A stretch of DNA of 64,000 nucleotides, taken from Aquirickettsia sp965229725 (GTDB lineage: Bacteria; Pseudomonadota; Alphaproteobacteria; Rickettsiales; Midichloriaceae). Of the stretch, positions 8,529 through 19,000 are shown piece by piece. Location: the NCBI GenBank assembly GCA_965229725.1, contig OZ245923.1, forward strand, positions 620,001 through 684,000. Reading direction: 5' to 3'. The notes beneath the pieces are model-generated. The model did not search any database and had not been told where the DNA came from. It was given only the letters and a program-made list of their open reading frames with translations. Every line of letters starts with the position of its first letter. Positions within the stretch are counted from its first letter, which is position 1. Made by a program: the position numbers and the translations under genes.

Positions 8529-9277
8529 TATAGTGTTGTCAAATGATTAATAATTGCTATAAAAAATATAAGCACATAACTACTACAATATATATATTTG
8601 GCAATTTTCATATTATATTTAGTATATGTGTAATAAGCTGCTGCTATAAGCAAAGTATAAGGTATCATCAAATTCAAATCAAACCAAAAAAATGCTACAG
8701 AGAAAATTTTCAACAATTCTAAATGTATACTATTAAAATTATACCTATACGAGATATTCATGCATAGAGTATAAAAAATTGAACATATGGCAATTTTAAA
8801 AACCCAATCATAAATTGTAAAAGTTAATAGCGTTTTATATATTATTGCTAAGAAAATATTAAATAATAAAAATTTAGCATCAATTTTATTGCTAGCACAT
8901 AGGGTGAGTGACATAATTAAAGATATTATCCCAAATAGAACAAATATTATATACCAATCAAGAAAATAAAAATGGTAATAGCAAAATAAGGATAAAAACA
9001 ATGAGAAAATTTCAATAATAAAATAGTTAAAATCAATTTTTACGCCGCAATAATTGCACCTACCTTTGCAAAAAATATATCCAAAGACTGGTATGTATTC
9101 TTTCAGTTTTAAATAATGATTGCATTTTGAACAACTTGGAGGAATAGAGTTGGCATAATTAAAGCCCATTAATGAAATTTTTCTTGGAATTCTAAAATAA
9201 AAAGAAGTTGCAAAATTTCCCATTATCAGCCCAAAATATCCTGCTACGAAGTAGTTAATGATATCTAACATATTCAT
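8528..9277 (-). CDS. Prepilin peptidase-like membrane protein (PilD N-terminal domain, degenerate peptidase part)
   Basis: The N-terminal part matches the prepilin peptidase domain that carries two CxxC pairs. It starts with a GxxxGNFATSFYFRIP segment, then CSKCNHYLKLKEYIPVFGYI, and a second pair, CNYC, in CKGRCNYCGVKID. Six or seven membrane helices fill the remainder of the 249 residues. Family A24 peptidases need two membrane-embedded aspartates. The first may be the Asp of NKIDAKFLL; the second, in a GxGD motif, is not visible. The protein may therefore keep only the N-terminal methyltransferase-like domain, or be a pseudoenzyme. It lies between ddl and virB8 and is coupled to virB8. No pilin gene is in the window. 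The family assignment is good; the activity is doubtful. Confidence 0.65.
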   Translation of the reverse strand: MNMLDIINYFVAGYFGLIMGNFATSFYFRIPRKISLMGFNYANSIPPSCSKCNHYLKLKEYIPVFGYIFCKGRCNYCGVKIDFNYFIIEIFSLFLSLFCYYHFYFLDWYIIFVLFGIISLIMSLTLCASNKIDAKFLLFNIFLAIIYKTLLTFTIYDWVFKIAICSIFYTLCMNISYRYNFNSIHLELLKIFSVAFFWFDLNLMIPYTLLIAAAYYTYTKYNMKIAKYIYCSSYVLIFFIAIINHLTTL

Positions 9278-9299
9278 TAAAATTATTTTACCGTTTATT

Positions 9300-10457
9300 T
9301 TAGTCTAGTTTGATAGAACTTAAAATATCAATAGAATTCTTATCTTTAATCGTTTTAAGGTTATGCTTTTTTAATGATAAATTAATCAATGTATCTAATA
9401 AATCTTTATATTTTATACCATAATGATCCAATAATTTTGGATATAGGCTTATTTCAGTAAATCCTGGCAGTGTATTTATCTCATTGAAAAATAATTTATT
9501 AGTTTTGTTTTCAAGAAAAAAATCCACTCGCGCAAGATAATTACATCCCAAGGTTTTAAAAATTTCTCCAGACTTTTTTCTAATAATATTTGTTATGGAA
9601 TCATCTAATACTGCAGGAATTTGGAATTTTGCACCATCCTTCATTATATATTTAGCTTTGTAACTATAAAATTCATCGTTTGGAATTAACTCACCGGGAT
9701 AACTTACTATAGGCTGATCATAATCATCAATATTTTCTAGCACAGATATCTCTATTTCTTTACCTATAATACCTTGTTCAACCAATACCTTGTTGTCATA
9801 TTTAAATGCATTTTCTATGCTATTCAATAGATTGTCAAATGTGCTTAACTTTTCTATACCAATACTGGAACCACAATTAGCTGGCTTAATAAATATAGGT
9901 AGAGCAAAATTATTTTTGATAGCTTGAATAAATTCACTTCTCTTTTTTTTATCACTATATTGATACTCCTTAATACTGATATATGGAGCAATTAAAGTCC
10001 CTTTTTCTTTTAATATTATTTTGGTGAATTCTTTATCCATTGTTACTGATGAGCTCAAAATATTTGAACTAATATACGGGATATCAATTAATTCAAGAAA
10101 TCCTTGTACTGTTCCATCCTCACCTGTTTTGCCATGTATAATAGGAAATAATACATCAACTAATTGACTTATTTCACCTAAATTTATAGGTTTGATATGG
10201 CAGTTGCTGCTGCTTTCTTGAATTTTAATCTGCTCTATGCACTGCATAATATGATCCATGAAACCTAAAGGATCAATATTATATGTTGATAAGGGCATGT
10301 CTATGTAATTCCACTCACCTTTGGTATTCACATATATAGGAATAATTATATATTTATCTGTATTAAGATTTTTAATTATTGAAATTGCCGATTTGATTGA
10401 AACTTCGTGCTCAGCCGACAGACCTCCAAATAAAACGCCAATTTTTAATTTTTTCAT
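9300..10457 (-). CDS. ddl: D-alanine--D-alanine ligase
   Basis: Ddl joins two D-alanines with ATP to make the terminal dipeptide of the peptidoglycan precursor. It has an ATP-grasp fold. The N-terminus reads IGVLFGGLSAEHEVSIKSA. HGKTGEDGTVQGFLELIDIPY is the signature near residue 110. The phosphate-binding loop KPANCGSSIGIEK and the omega-loop segment FYSYKAKY follow. ARVDFF and NEINTLPGFTE complete the magnesium site. At 385 residues it has a slightly long C-terminal tail. It lies 25 bases after hflC in the same unit. With lysC, lysA, ampD and ampG it shows that the organism makes peptidoglycan precursors. Confidence 0.95.
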   Translation of the reverse strand: MKKLKIGVLFGGLSAEHEVSIKSAISIIKNLNTDKYIIIPIYVNTKGEWNYIDMPLSTYNIDPLGFMDHIMQCIEQIKIQESSSNCHIKPINLGEISQLVDVLFPIIHGKTGEDGTVQGFLELIDIPYISSNILSSSVTMDKEFTKIILKEKGTLIAPYISIKEYQYSDKKKRSEFIQAIKNNFALPIFIKPANCGSSIGIEKLSTFDNLLNSIENAFKYDNKVLVEQGIIGKEIEISVLENIDDYDQPIVSYPGELIPNDEFYSYKAKYIMKDGAKFQIPAVLDDSITNIIRKKSGEIFKTLGCNYLARVDFFLENKTNKLFFNEINTLPGFTEISLYPKLLDHYGIKYKDLLDTLINLSLKKHNLKTIKDKNSIDILSSIKLD

Positions 10458-10482
10458 TAAGGTATGGTTACTTTATAAAACA

Positions 10483-11343
10483 CTAATTATTAAAATATCT
10501 TAAGAATTTATTGTTTGATGAAACAACTAAAGAAGAATTTTTATCAAATAAATTCTTATATATATCCAATGACTTATAATATTCATAAAAATCTCTATCC
10601 TGACCATATGCCTGAGCATATATATTGATTGCTTCGGCATCACCCTTCCCTTTAATTATGTCCGATTCTTTATTGGCCTCTGCAATAAGAATTGCTTTTT
10701 CCTTATCTGATTTAGCTTTAATTATTTCACTTTCTTGATGCCCTATGGCTCTAATTTCCTTAGCTTCTTTTTGCCTTTCTGTTATCATTCTTTCATAAAC
10801 TGCTTTTCTTGCTTTGTCTGGTAAATTCACTCTAATAAGCCTAACATCAATAATATCTACTCCAAAGCTTTTAACATTATCATTTACTATACTTATTATA
10901 TCTTCTCTGATTTTATTTCTCTTTGCACCCAAAATCTCCACAAATTTTACTCTACCAATCACTTCTCTAATTCCAGATTCAATGATAGATTCTAGTCTAA
11001 TTCTAAATTTATGATCATCTTGCACTACTTCATAAAAACTTTTTGGATTAACTATTTTATACTTTGCATAAGCATCCACTTTCATTGTCTTTTGATCAAA
11101 GGCAACAACCTCACTGTTTTCACTCATTTTAAATGTTAAGTTTTGTATTCTTTTATCAAAAAACTTAACATCTTGAATCAATGGCAATTTAACTTTCAAT
11201 CCAGGTTCAATCACTTCACCCATGACTTCACCAAACTGTATAATAATTGCGGTTTTTCTTTGATCTAGCACATAAACTGAATTAGCTACAAGAAACAATA
11301 TCATTATAAATATTATGAGCAAACTGCCTTTAACTTTTTTCAT
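10483..11343 (-). CDS. hflC: HflC, SPFH-domain regulator of FtsH protease
   Basis: HflC pairs with HflK to form a large membrane cage around the FtsH protease and tune its substrate access. The 286-residue protein has one N-terminal membrane helix (5-26) that also serves as signal anchor, then an SPFH/band-7 domain starting VLDQRKTAIIIQFGEV. A long charged helix around 190-250 is rich in Lys, Glu and Ala. It is 22 bases downstream of hflK. In many proteobacteria a DegP protease follows hflKC; here ddl follows. Confidence 0.93.
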   Translation of the reverse strand: MKKVKGSLLIIFIMILFLVANSVYVLDQRKTAIIIQFGEVMGEVIEPGLKVKLPLIQDVKFFDKRIQNLTFKMSENSEVVAFDQKTMKVDAYAKYKIVNPKSFYEVVQDDHKFRIRLESIIESGIREVIGRVKFVEILGAKRNKIREDIISIVNDNVKSFGVDIIDVRLIRVNLPDKARKAVYERMITERQKEAKEIRAIGHQESEIIKAKSDKEKAILIAEANKESDIIKGKGDAEAINIYAQAYGQDRDFYEYYKSLDIYKNLFDKNSSLVVSSNNKFLRYFNN

Positions 11344-11365
11344 TATACCTCAATTTTATTCATTA

Positions 11366-12472
11366 TCATTGTTTGTTATCCATCTTATTAAGTGGTAAGA
11401 ATGGCAATATCCCTTTTGCAATATCTTTATCAATAATAACTTTACTAGTATTTTGATAAACTTTTTCCATTGCGTCTAAGTACATTCTCTTTTTTGTAAT
11501 ATCTTTATCGACCGAATAGGCCTTATAGATTTCATTAAACTTGCTTGCTTGGCCTTTTGCTTTTGATATTGTGGATTCTTTATATGCAAGAGCCTCCTCT
11601 ACCAATGTTGCAGCCTCACCTTTTGCCTTAGGTATAATTTCATTTCTATAAGCTTGTGCTTGATTTATAAATCTCTCTCTATCAGCTTTAGCAGATTGAA
11701 CATCACGATATGCATCCCTAACTTCTGGCCCAACATAACTATATAAAATACCAACACTAACAATTCCAATTCCAGAATGATATGAATCCATTATTTTTTG
11801 CAACCCTTTTTTGACATCCTGCTCAATTAATAATCGTTTTTCTGATAGCGCTTCCGACAATGTAACTTCACTAATAACTTGCCTCATAACACTTTCAGCC
11901 GCACTTCTAACAATATTTTCACTCTTACTATCTCTAATATTAAATAAATAATCTTTTGGATCCATAATCTTCCACTGCACATAAAAATGCATATCAATTA
12001 TATTTTCATCCCCAGTTAGCATCTGACTTTCTTTAGGATAGCTTAGATCAGTTTCATTTTGTCTAGCGCTATCTCCACCTAGATAATTAGTTTTAGAGAA
12101 ACCAATTGGGTTGGTTATTTTACCAATAATATCTTTTTTTACCCTTGTTACACTTACTTTTTCAACTGTTTCAATAGGACTTGGCAACTTATAATTCAAA
12201 CCTGGTTTAACCTCTCTGCCATATTTACCAAATCTCATGACTATCCCTTCTTCATCCGTATCTACAGTAAAAAATCCTGTAGAAAGCCATGTTAAGGTTA
12301 ATAGAAATAAAACCACATATAGCATTCCTAAGTGATTAGTTTGCTTTTTCTTGCTAAATTTCATATAATCTATAACTTTTTCTTGAGTATTTTTTACTGA
12401 CTTCTTTGCATTGTTATCTTCATTTTCAGAATTTTTATTATCCGAATTATTACCCCAGGGATTATCAATCAT
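11366..12472 (-). CDS. hflK: HflK, SPFH-domain regulator of FtsH protease
   Basis: HflK is the partner of HflC. The N-terminus is hydrophilic and starts MIDNPWGNNSDNKN, matching the Trp-Gly-Asn-rich beginning of HflK proteins. One membrane helix lies near 48-68. The SPFH domain follows from VDTDEEGIVMRFGKYGREVKPGLNYKLP, with an Ala/Lys/Glu-rich helical region near 255-320. At 368 residues it is slightly shorter than the enteric protein. It is the first gene of a long minus-strand unit and has a good promoter immediately upstream. Confidence 0.93.
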   Translation of the reverse strand: MIDNPWGNNSDNKNSENEDNNAKKSVKNTQEKVIDYMKFSKKKQTNHLGMLYVVLFLLTLTWLSTGFFTVDTDEEGIVMRFGKYGREVKPGLNYKLPSPIETVEKVSVTRVKKDIIGKITNPIGFSKTNYLGGDSARQNETDLSYPKESQMLTGDENIIDMHFYVQWKIMDPKDYLFNIRDSKSENIVRSAAESVMRQVISEVTLSEALSEKRLLIEQDVKKGLQKIMDSYHSGIGIVSVGILYSYVGPEVRDAYRDVQSAKADRERFINQAQAYRNEIIPKAKGEAATLVEEALAYKESTISKAKGQASKFNEIYKAYSVDKDITKKRMYLDAMEKVYQNTSKVIIDKDIAKGILPFLPLNKMDNKQ

Positions 12473-12513
12473 AGTTTTAATTAAATATTAATATGAAAAT
12501 ACAATATTATGAA

Positions 12514-12542
12514 TGTATAATAAAGATTATTGGTTCTTGCAA
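12514..12542 (-). promoter_or_regulatory. Promoter of the hflK-to-ept operon
   Basis: On the minus strand TTGCAA (12537-12542) and TATACA (12514-12519) are 17 bases apart, about 40 bases before the hflK ATG. The 96-base gap between the virB6 cluster and hflK is the largest in this half of the window on this strand, fitting a new transcription unit. The next eight genes are separated by at most 33 bases. Confidence 0.5.
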
Positions 12543-12568
12543 GCAATTAAATAAAAATAACTCATTTT

Positions 12569-15500
12569 CTATTTTATTCTCCTACTTTCTTCAAGTATTT
12601 CTTCCTCTAATTTTTTCATACGCTCCATTTTTTGTTCATACATTTTAGATTCTTCCTGTATTTTCATTATTTTCTCCATAGCAGTTTCAGTATGCACCAC
12701 ATGATCTGGCACTAAGTCAGGTGCCACTTGTTGTGTTTGCGGCTCTAAATATAAATCATCACTAGTCCATTTATCTTGCACTGAACTCCTGTAATCATCA
12801 ATTTCAGATTTTTGTTTTTCATATGCTAGTTGAGCGCTACTAACCTCCTCTTGAGCCCTTGCCAAATCTTCAGAATATTTATTATATTCCCTGGTTTGGA
12901 GTTCTAAATCTTGGCTATAAACTTCTCTTCTTTCTTCTACCTGAGTTTGCAATTGTTCCACATGATTTTGCTGCTCAATATACCTACTTTCTAATGCATC
13001 ATTAAGCTTCAATTTTGAGGCTTCAGTCTCATCTGTAACTTGATCTTTATTTCTTTGTAATTCTTGCGCAAGTTGCTCAGCTAATGCCTTTTCTTGCTCC
13101 ATTTTTTTATTAAGTTCATCTAATTGCCTTAATTGCTCTTCTAAATGAGCTTGAGAATTAGAAAGCTCTGCTTGCTTTTCTTGGAATAAACCAATCGTTT
13201 GATTCATTTGTTCTTGAGTACGATTTAATCCATCCTCAATTTCATATTTACTTATACCACCGTCAAGAACTCTTTGTTGCTCCTCATATAATTCGTATTG
13301 TTGTTGGACCAAATTTCTACTTTCCTCAAACTCTTTTATACTATTTTGATAGTTTTCAACTTCTTGTTGATGCTGAGCTAATTGCTCTGTATAATTACTT
13401 CTTTCCTGCTCAAGAGATAATCTTTCACTCTCTAATTGTTGCTGCTTGACTGCTAATTCTCTTTCTTGCTCACCAAATCTTTCTTGAAGTAATTCTTGAT
13501 ACCTTTCCTCAACTTTATTTACATCCAATGGATCACGTTGATCTTTTAATTGGGCTAGCTCACCATCATTCCTTTGAATATCATCTAAACCCCTCCTCTC
13601 TAAAGTTAAATCACTAACTTTTTGATCTAACTGATCTTGTTTAACGTTGATATCGTTAAGTTTATTTTCAAGCAACTCTTTTGAACCTAAAATTTTACCC
13701 TGTTCTCCTTTTAATTGCTCATATCTCACATCCAAATCTAATGTATTTTTATCCAAAATCCTCTTGTCTCCCATTAACATTTTTTGCATTAGATCTCTAT
13801 TTTCCTTTGCCTCATCTTTATTTTCAGATTTCAAAGCTTCTCTCAATTTTGCAAATTCCTTTACAAAGTCTGCCCCTTTACTCTTAAGGTCTTTTAATCC
13901 ATCTGCTGCCTTAGCTTTTTCTTTATCAATATTGTATGCTCCTAGAGTAGCTTCATGACTAGTATCACCAGTAAAATCACTCCACATCCCCGTAGCAGCT
14001 CCAGTAGCTTTACTTATTCCGGTAGCTACTACTTTTCCACCTTTAATTATAGAATCCTTTTTAGTACCTGCAATTTTATGTGACGCTCTATCGACATAAT
14101 GAAGTAATCCCATTCTTTGTTGTATAGGTGATAATATTTTTTTATTTAAAAATTGATAAGCTCTTGTACTGCGTAACTCTCTTTCCCGAGCTTGAACAAA
14201 ACCATCAAAAGTATTCATCATACCGCCATACATGTTTGATAATGGCGTTTTTGCAACACCACCTACAGCATCAACAAGCTTAGGCACATAGTCCATATAT
14301 ACTCTAAATAATACAGACGAGATCAAAACATAAAAAAACTTAATAGGTGTTACAGCATCAGAAAATTCACTAGCATTACTTGCTTTCCAGAATTTAAAAA
14401 ACCCAAGTATATTAATGCCAAATATCTCCCAAGTAAATATTGTACTCCAACACACCGTATAATATAGTAAGTCTTGCAATTGTGTTATGATTAGACTCAA
14501 CATTAAAGCAACTGTCGCTGTTACAACTATCATCATGATACATGATCCTATAAACTGCTCTAACCAATTATCAAATAGATGTATAGTTTGTTTGAATAGA
14601 ATGCTTATGATAAAGATGGGTAATAAAATAAGAAGCAAAGCCAATAGGAAAAAGCTCAATAGATATTGCACCAGTGATCTCCACATACCCATAAACATCA
14701 AAATCACACAAATATATATCCCTATTATTAGATAAAATTTATTTGTAAACAACATCCCCCAAATTTTTGCATTAAAAGCAGCTGACGTAACCATCTGAAT
14801 CACATCATCATACGCAGAAAAAACAGTATTTAATTCAGGAAAAGGCAGTAGCGACCTACCATTCACTGGATCAAACATCGATGCCTTCATAATTATAGTA
14901 GATATGCTTATAGTAGCATCTACTATGCCTTGAAATAAATCAGGTATAGCTTTTAAGGTTGGGTCAGAAATTACAGTGGAAATAATACCAATTTTAAATA
15001 GCCTTACTATTAATTCTGTTTGATTCATTTCAATTAAACCGAGCATAAAAAATATAACTGTAAATACAACAAACAAGATAAGTATTGCCCTCACTACAGT
15101 CCTAAAGCCAGACTGTTCAACTATATTATCGTATATAATGTTTCCTACCTTATCAAATGTCTCTTTGAAAAAATCAATCAATTGCTCTATGTACCCCTTC
15201 TTTTTAATAAAGGCACCATTGTCAACTTTGATTTTATAAGAACCCATATTATCTCTGTAGTATGAATCCTCAATTTTGAAATATAAGACTCCGCCAGCCG
15301 GTATTTTCTCTGGAGTGAATGATGGATTTGCTTGATTTGAAGTATCCCATTTTTCAACATGATCAACAACATATGTTTTTATAGTAACAGGAGCAGAAGA
15401 GCCGCCACTAGAGGTACTAGGTTTATATTGCTTTTCTTTTAGTGGCCCTACTCTAAAAGTTCTAAAATCTTCATTACCTAAGACCGGAGAATCATTAGGA

Positions 15501-16042
15501 TTTTTACCATTTAACGCAATCAAGCCATATATGCCATAACCATCCTTGATACAACAAGGTAAATTTGCTTGTTTAAAACCCTTATCTATCTCTTTTCCAT
15601 CAGGATAACAATCTTTACCTATACTCTCATTACATGTGTTAAATTTACAATTTTTCCCATCTATTTCTAAATCTCCCCATGGTTTCCAGCCACCCTCTAC
15701 AGTTATAGCTATATTGTTCGCATTACTATCAATACTAGTATTTCCTTTAGTAAAAAATTCTGGATCAAATTTTTTCCACTCACATTCTCCACACTTTGGA
15801 TCTTTTGAATATTTACATTTATCATTACCATCAATATCTTTGGTACACTTAGATTTGATAATTATTGAGCCTGTTGAAAATCCAAAATCATAAGCCATGT
15901 AGCAACTGCCCTGAAAATTATCAGTAATTCCAGAGCAATCATTAGAATCATCAGCATCAACTATAGTAATAAAATAAAAATTTTGTACTAAAAGAAAAAA
16001 TAGTAAAAATTTTAAAAAGATTTTTATTTTCCCTTTGTCCAT
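12569..16042 (-). CDS. virB6: VirB6-family type IV secretion protein with long C-terminal coiled coil
   Basis: This is the third and largest VirB6 homologue of the cluster (1157 residues). VirB6 is the polytopic inner-membrane channel component of type IV secretion. An N-terminal signal-like segment (1-30) leads into a Cys-rich extracytoplasmic region (about 30-270). A TrbL/VirB6 core of six to seven helices follows (about 305-595), with short hydrophilic connections. After residue ~700 comes an uninterrupted Gln/Glu/Lys-rich coiled coil to the end. The extra domains are much larger than in the ~300-residue Agrobacterium VirB6, as is typical for Rickettsiales. Its ATG shares one base with the stop of the preceding virB6 gene, so translation is coupled. 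The coiled coil may contact substrates or the other VirB6 proteins; that role is inference. Confidence 0.87.
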   Translation of the reverse strand: MDKGKIKIFLKFLLFFLLVQNFYFITIVDADDSNDCSGITDNFQGSCYMAYDFGFSTGSIIIKSKCTKDIDGNDKCKYSKDPKCGECEWKKFDPEFFTKGNTSIDSNANNIAITVEGGWKPWGDLEIDGKNCKFNTCNESIGKDCYPDGKEIDKGFKQANLPCCIKDGYGIYGLIALNGKNPNDSPVLGNEDFRTFRVGPLKEKQYKPSTSSGGSSAPVTIKTYVVDHVEKWDTSNQANPSFTPEKIPAGGVLYFKIEDSYYRDNMGSYKIKVDNGAFIKKKGYIEQLIDFFKETFDKVGNIIYDNIVEQSGFRTVVRAILILFVVFTVIFFMLGLIEMNQTELIVRLFKIGIISTVISDPTLKAIPDLFQGIVDATISISTIIMKASMFDPVNGRSLLPFPELNTVFSAYDDVIQMVTSAAFNAKIWGMLFTNKFYLIIGIYICVILMFMGMWRSLVQYLLSFFLLALLLILLPIFIISILFKQTIHLFDNWLEQFIGSCIMMIVVTATVALMLSLIITQLQDLLYYTVCWSTIFTWEIFGINILGFFKFWKASNASEFSDAVTPIKFFYVLISSVLFRVYMDYVPKLVDAVGGVAKTPLSNMYGGMMNTFDGFVQARERELRSTRAYQFLNKKILSPIQQRMGLLHYVDRASHKIAGTKKDSIIKGGKVVATGISKATGAATGMWSDFTGDTSHEATLGAYNIDKEKAKAADGLKDLKSKGADFVKEFAKLREALKSENKDEAKENRDLMQKMLMGDKRILDKNTLDLDVRYEQLKGEQGKILGSKELLENKLNDINVKQDQLDQKVSDLTLERRGLDDIQRNDGELAQLKDQRDPLDVNKVEERYQELLQERFGEQERELAVKQQQLESERLSLEQERSNYTEQLAQHQQEVENYQNSIKEFEESRNLVQQQYELYEEQQRVLDGGISKYEIEDGLNRTQEQMNQTIGLFQEKQAELSNSQAHLEEQLRQLDELNKKMEQEKALAEQLAQELQRNKDQVTDETEASKLKLNDALESRYIEQQNHVEQLQTQVEERREVYSQDLELQTREYNKYSEDLARAQEEVSSAQLAYEKQKSEIDDYRSSVQDKWTSDDLYLEPQTQQVAPDLVPDHVVHTETAMEKIMKIQEESKMYEQKMERMKKLEEEILEESRRIK

Positions 16043-19000
16043 TACTTCCTCTTAACTTGATCTGGTTTATTTTTGGAATCACCTTTTTTATCACCGTTAT
16101 CTTTTTTATTACCATCATCCTTCTTGTCACCTCTATCTTTAATATCGTAATTTCCCATACCAAGCGCAGTATTACCTACTTTAGAAACAGCACTAGTAGC
16201 ATATGATTGCGTTTTTATTGCAACTGCCTCTAGATCAAATCCATAGAAACTACTTGTAGCTATTTTATTTGCAAAGCTAGAAGCTAACCTAACCATTCCA
16301 TCCATAGCTTGCACAACAATGAGCAGCGCCAAGACAGGTGTTAATAAATTTATAGGTGATGACATAGAGGCCTGTAGTGGAAAATGTGCTCCATATAAAG
16401 CAACCCACCATGCATTTTTCCAAGGGAAAGGTAAACATAAATAAGAACCAAATATATTAAATGATAACAAGCAAGTTGGGCATGCAGTAAAGCTTAAAGC
16501 TGCATGCAAAGTCATAACAAAAAGTTCATGTAAAATTGCTAATGCCACAAATGCAAAGATTGGCTGAAACACCATCGATATCATATTATTAATCCATGAT
16601 TTAAATAACTTTGACGTTTTATTAAATAGCATAAAGGAAATAAAAATTGGAGCTAAAATAAATAGTATGCACAAGGTTATCATTGAGTATAAATATGTAA
16701 TAATGATTCGCAATGCACAGATTAAATAACTTACGATTGCGATAATAATTAATAATGCTATTAATGCTCCCACTAAACTTGTGCATATTAAGGCCCATAT
16801 CTTTGTCCATATAGTATTATTGAATAACTGATGAAAAATTCCATCAAACATTCCAAAAACTGTATTAACTAATTCAGCATGCGTTGGATTGCCAACACTA
16901 ATTTTTTCTATATTTGCAATTGGCTGAATGATATCATAAATCAGTTCCATACTAGCGTTTAGTAACACACTGAATAAATACTTATTAAAAAATACCCAAC
17001 TATCTGGTGAAATTATCATTGCTACAAAAGCTATTTTCAAAACTCTATTGATTACTTCCTGTTGCGTTATCTTTGCAAACCCTATCATGTAACTAATTCC
17101 TGTATATATTAAATACAGAACCAATAAGGCTCTAATTCCATTAATTATCAAAGGATCCTGAGTTAATTTGTTGAAAATATATTGAACCTTACCAGAGCTT
17201 GCTTTATTGCCATCTTCACCAATAAAAAATCTAGTAATTTGGTTTATAATGTCAGATATGGTTTTAGATATTCTACTGTTTTTTGTATCTTCCTTGTTTA
17301 CAATTACACCATATGAACCTAAAGTAGCTTCTCTCCCCCCCTGTATTAAAGCTGGATCTATACGAAAATAAATTTTTCCATTTTTATCAATCGGAACAGG
17401 ATTATCTTTGCTTCCATCTAAATATTTTTTAGCATCATGCCATTTAACACCATCACCCCATGGCTTATATTCATCTCCAGTAACTTCAACAATAGCATAT
17501 TGCAATCCATCACCGTTAAAATGCGGACTCCCCTTCCTGCTTATTTCAACTTCATATCCACCAAAATTATTTGAATAACTTCTTTGCTTGACTTCACTCT
17601 TAGAGGTAGTCCCTTTTTCATATACATCCTGACTAACAGTATATGGTTGGCCTTCATTAACTACAACGCCATTAATTGTCTGCACACATTTTTGGTAATA
17701 TATAACAGCATGTTCTGCACAACAACTAAGACCACTACACCAACCAATTTTGTGACGAATACACCGCCCTTCCCCTGTACCTGCGTTACTGCATTCAGTC
17801 TTCTCAATATAATCATCCTTGTATTTAATTTGCAAAGTGTCCCCACTTATATGACCTTTAAAATAACCTTGAAATTCAAATTTATCTAAAGGAATATAGT
17901 TAGCACTCCACCCACTATCTTCAACTTTTAACTTTTTTTTGACAAACGTAGCTCTGGTACCCCCCAAAAAGCATTTACTATTACTACTATCGTTGTTATT
18001 GTTTTCAATTATTCTTTCTTCATGAAAACCAACACATCCTTTATCAGCACAATCAATAGTTTGATTTTGTTTGTTAATACAATATGATTTTTGATTGTCA
18101 GTATAATAACATATTGCTGATTCTTCTCCTGGAAAATAGCTTTTTTCGCCAAAACAAGTGCCATTAAATGTTAAATCTAGATCTGATCGACTAGGAATAT
18201 ACATTTTATCAGAAGTATACGGCAACACACTCCCTTTATCCTTGCCAACATAATTACCAAAAAACTTCCCCCCATAAGCAAATCTTAAATAATCTCCATT
18301 TTTTAATTTTACCCCTGTATCCTTCCAGTCTGAACTTTTTACACTCCAGCCGCCTTTGTTTGGTTGTTCAGGTTTAGTATACCAATAATCTGGCGAAATC
18401 CTTACTGTTTCAAACCCTCCTAAAAATATTGTATTGCCATAAGAAGTATCTGAATTTCCTAAACTAAAAATTACTACATCATTCTCTTTAACATCAAAGC
18501 TTATTGGGAAGTATGCGAAATCAATAGATTCATCATTTTGTTCTCCATCAGTACTACACATTGTATTTATTGTAATTGGCTCTTTACCCATATCTTTAGC
18601 CCACTTCCATCCAAAAATACTTGAATCTCCATCATCTTTAACTCTATAATCACTAGAAAAATAACTCCCCTCACCCTTTCTACAATGTACTAAACATTTC
18701 TCTATGATATCTTGATTGAGTTGTACACCAGTGAGACTATTTGGTACACCTGATTGAGATGATTCAAGGCAACCATCCCCCTTTCTTTTTTTGCAATCAG
18801 TGCTACTGAATTCACTTGGTTGGGAAAATTCTCTACACTGATTTTCACATATTTTATCACATTTACTTCCATGAGGTCTAACGTATATATAACTCTTCTG
18901 AGAATCTCCATACTCCCATGGCATATAGCAATCATCAAAATTTATACTTTCTGCAAACACACAAGAGTAGCTAGTTATAACCAGCAACAATCCTACACAT

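Noticed and set aside
13647..13958. Plus-strand ORFs inside the third virB6 gene
   Set aside because: Antisense shadows of the Glu/Lys coiled coil, giving Ser/Leu/Phe-rich translations.
16622..16810. Second minus-strand frame inside the second virB6 gene
   Set aside because: It overlaps the real virB6 frame and has no start signal or family match.
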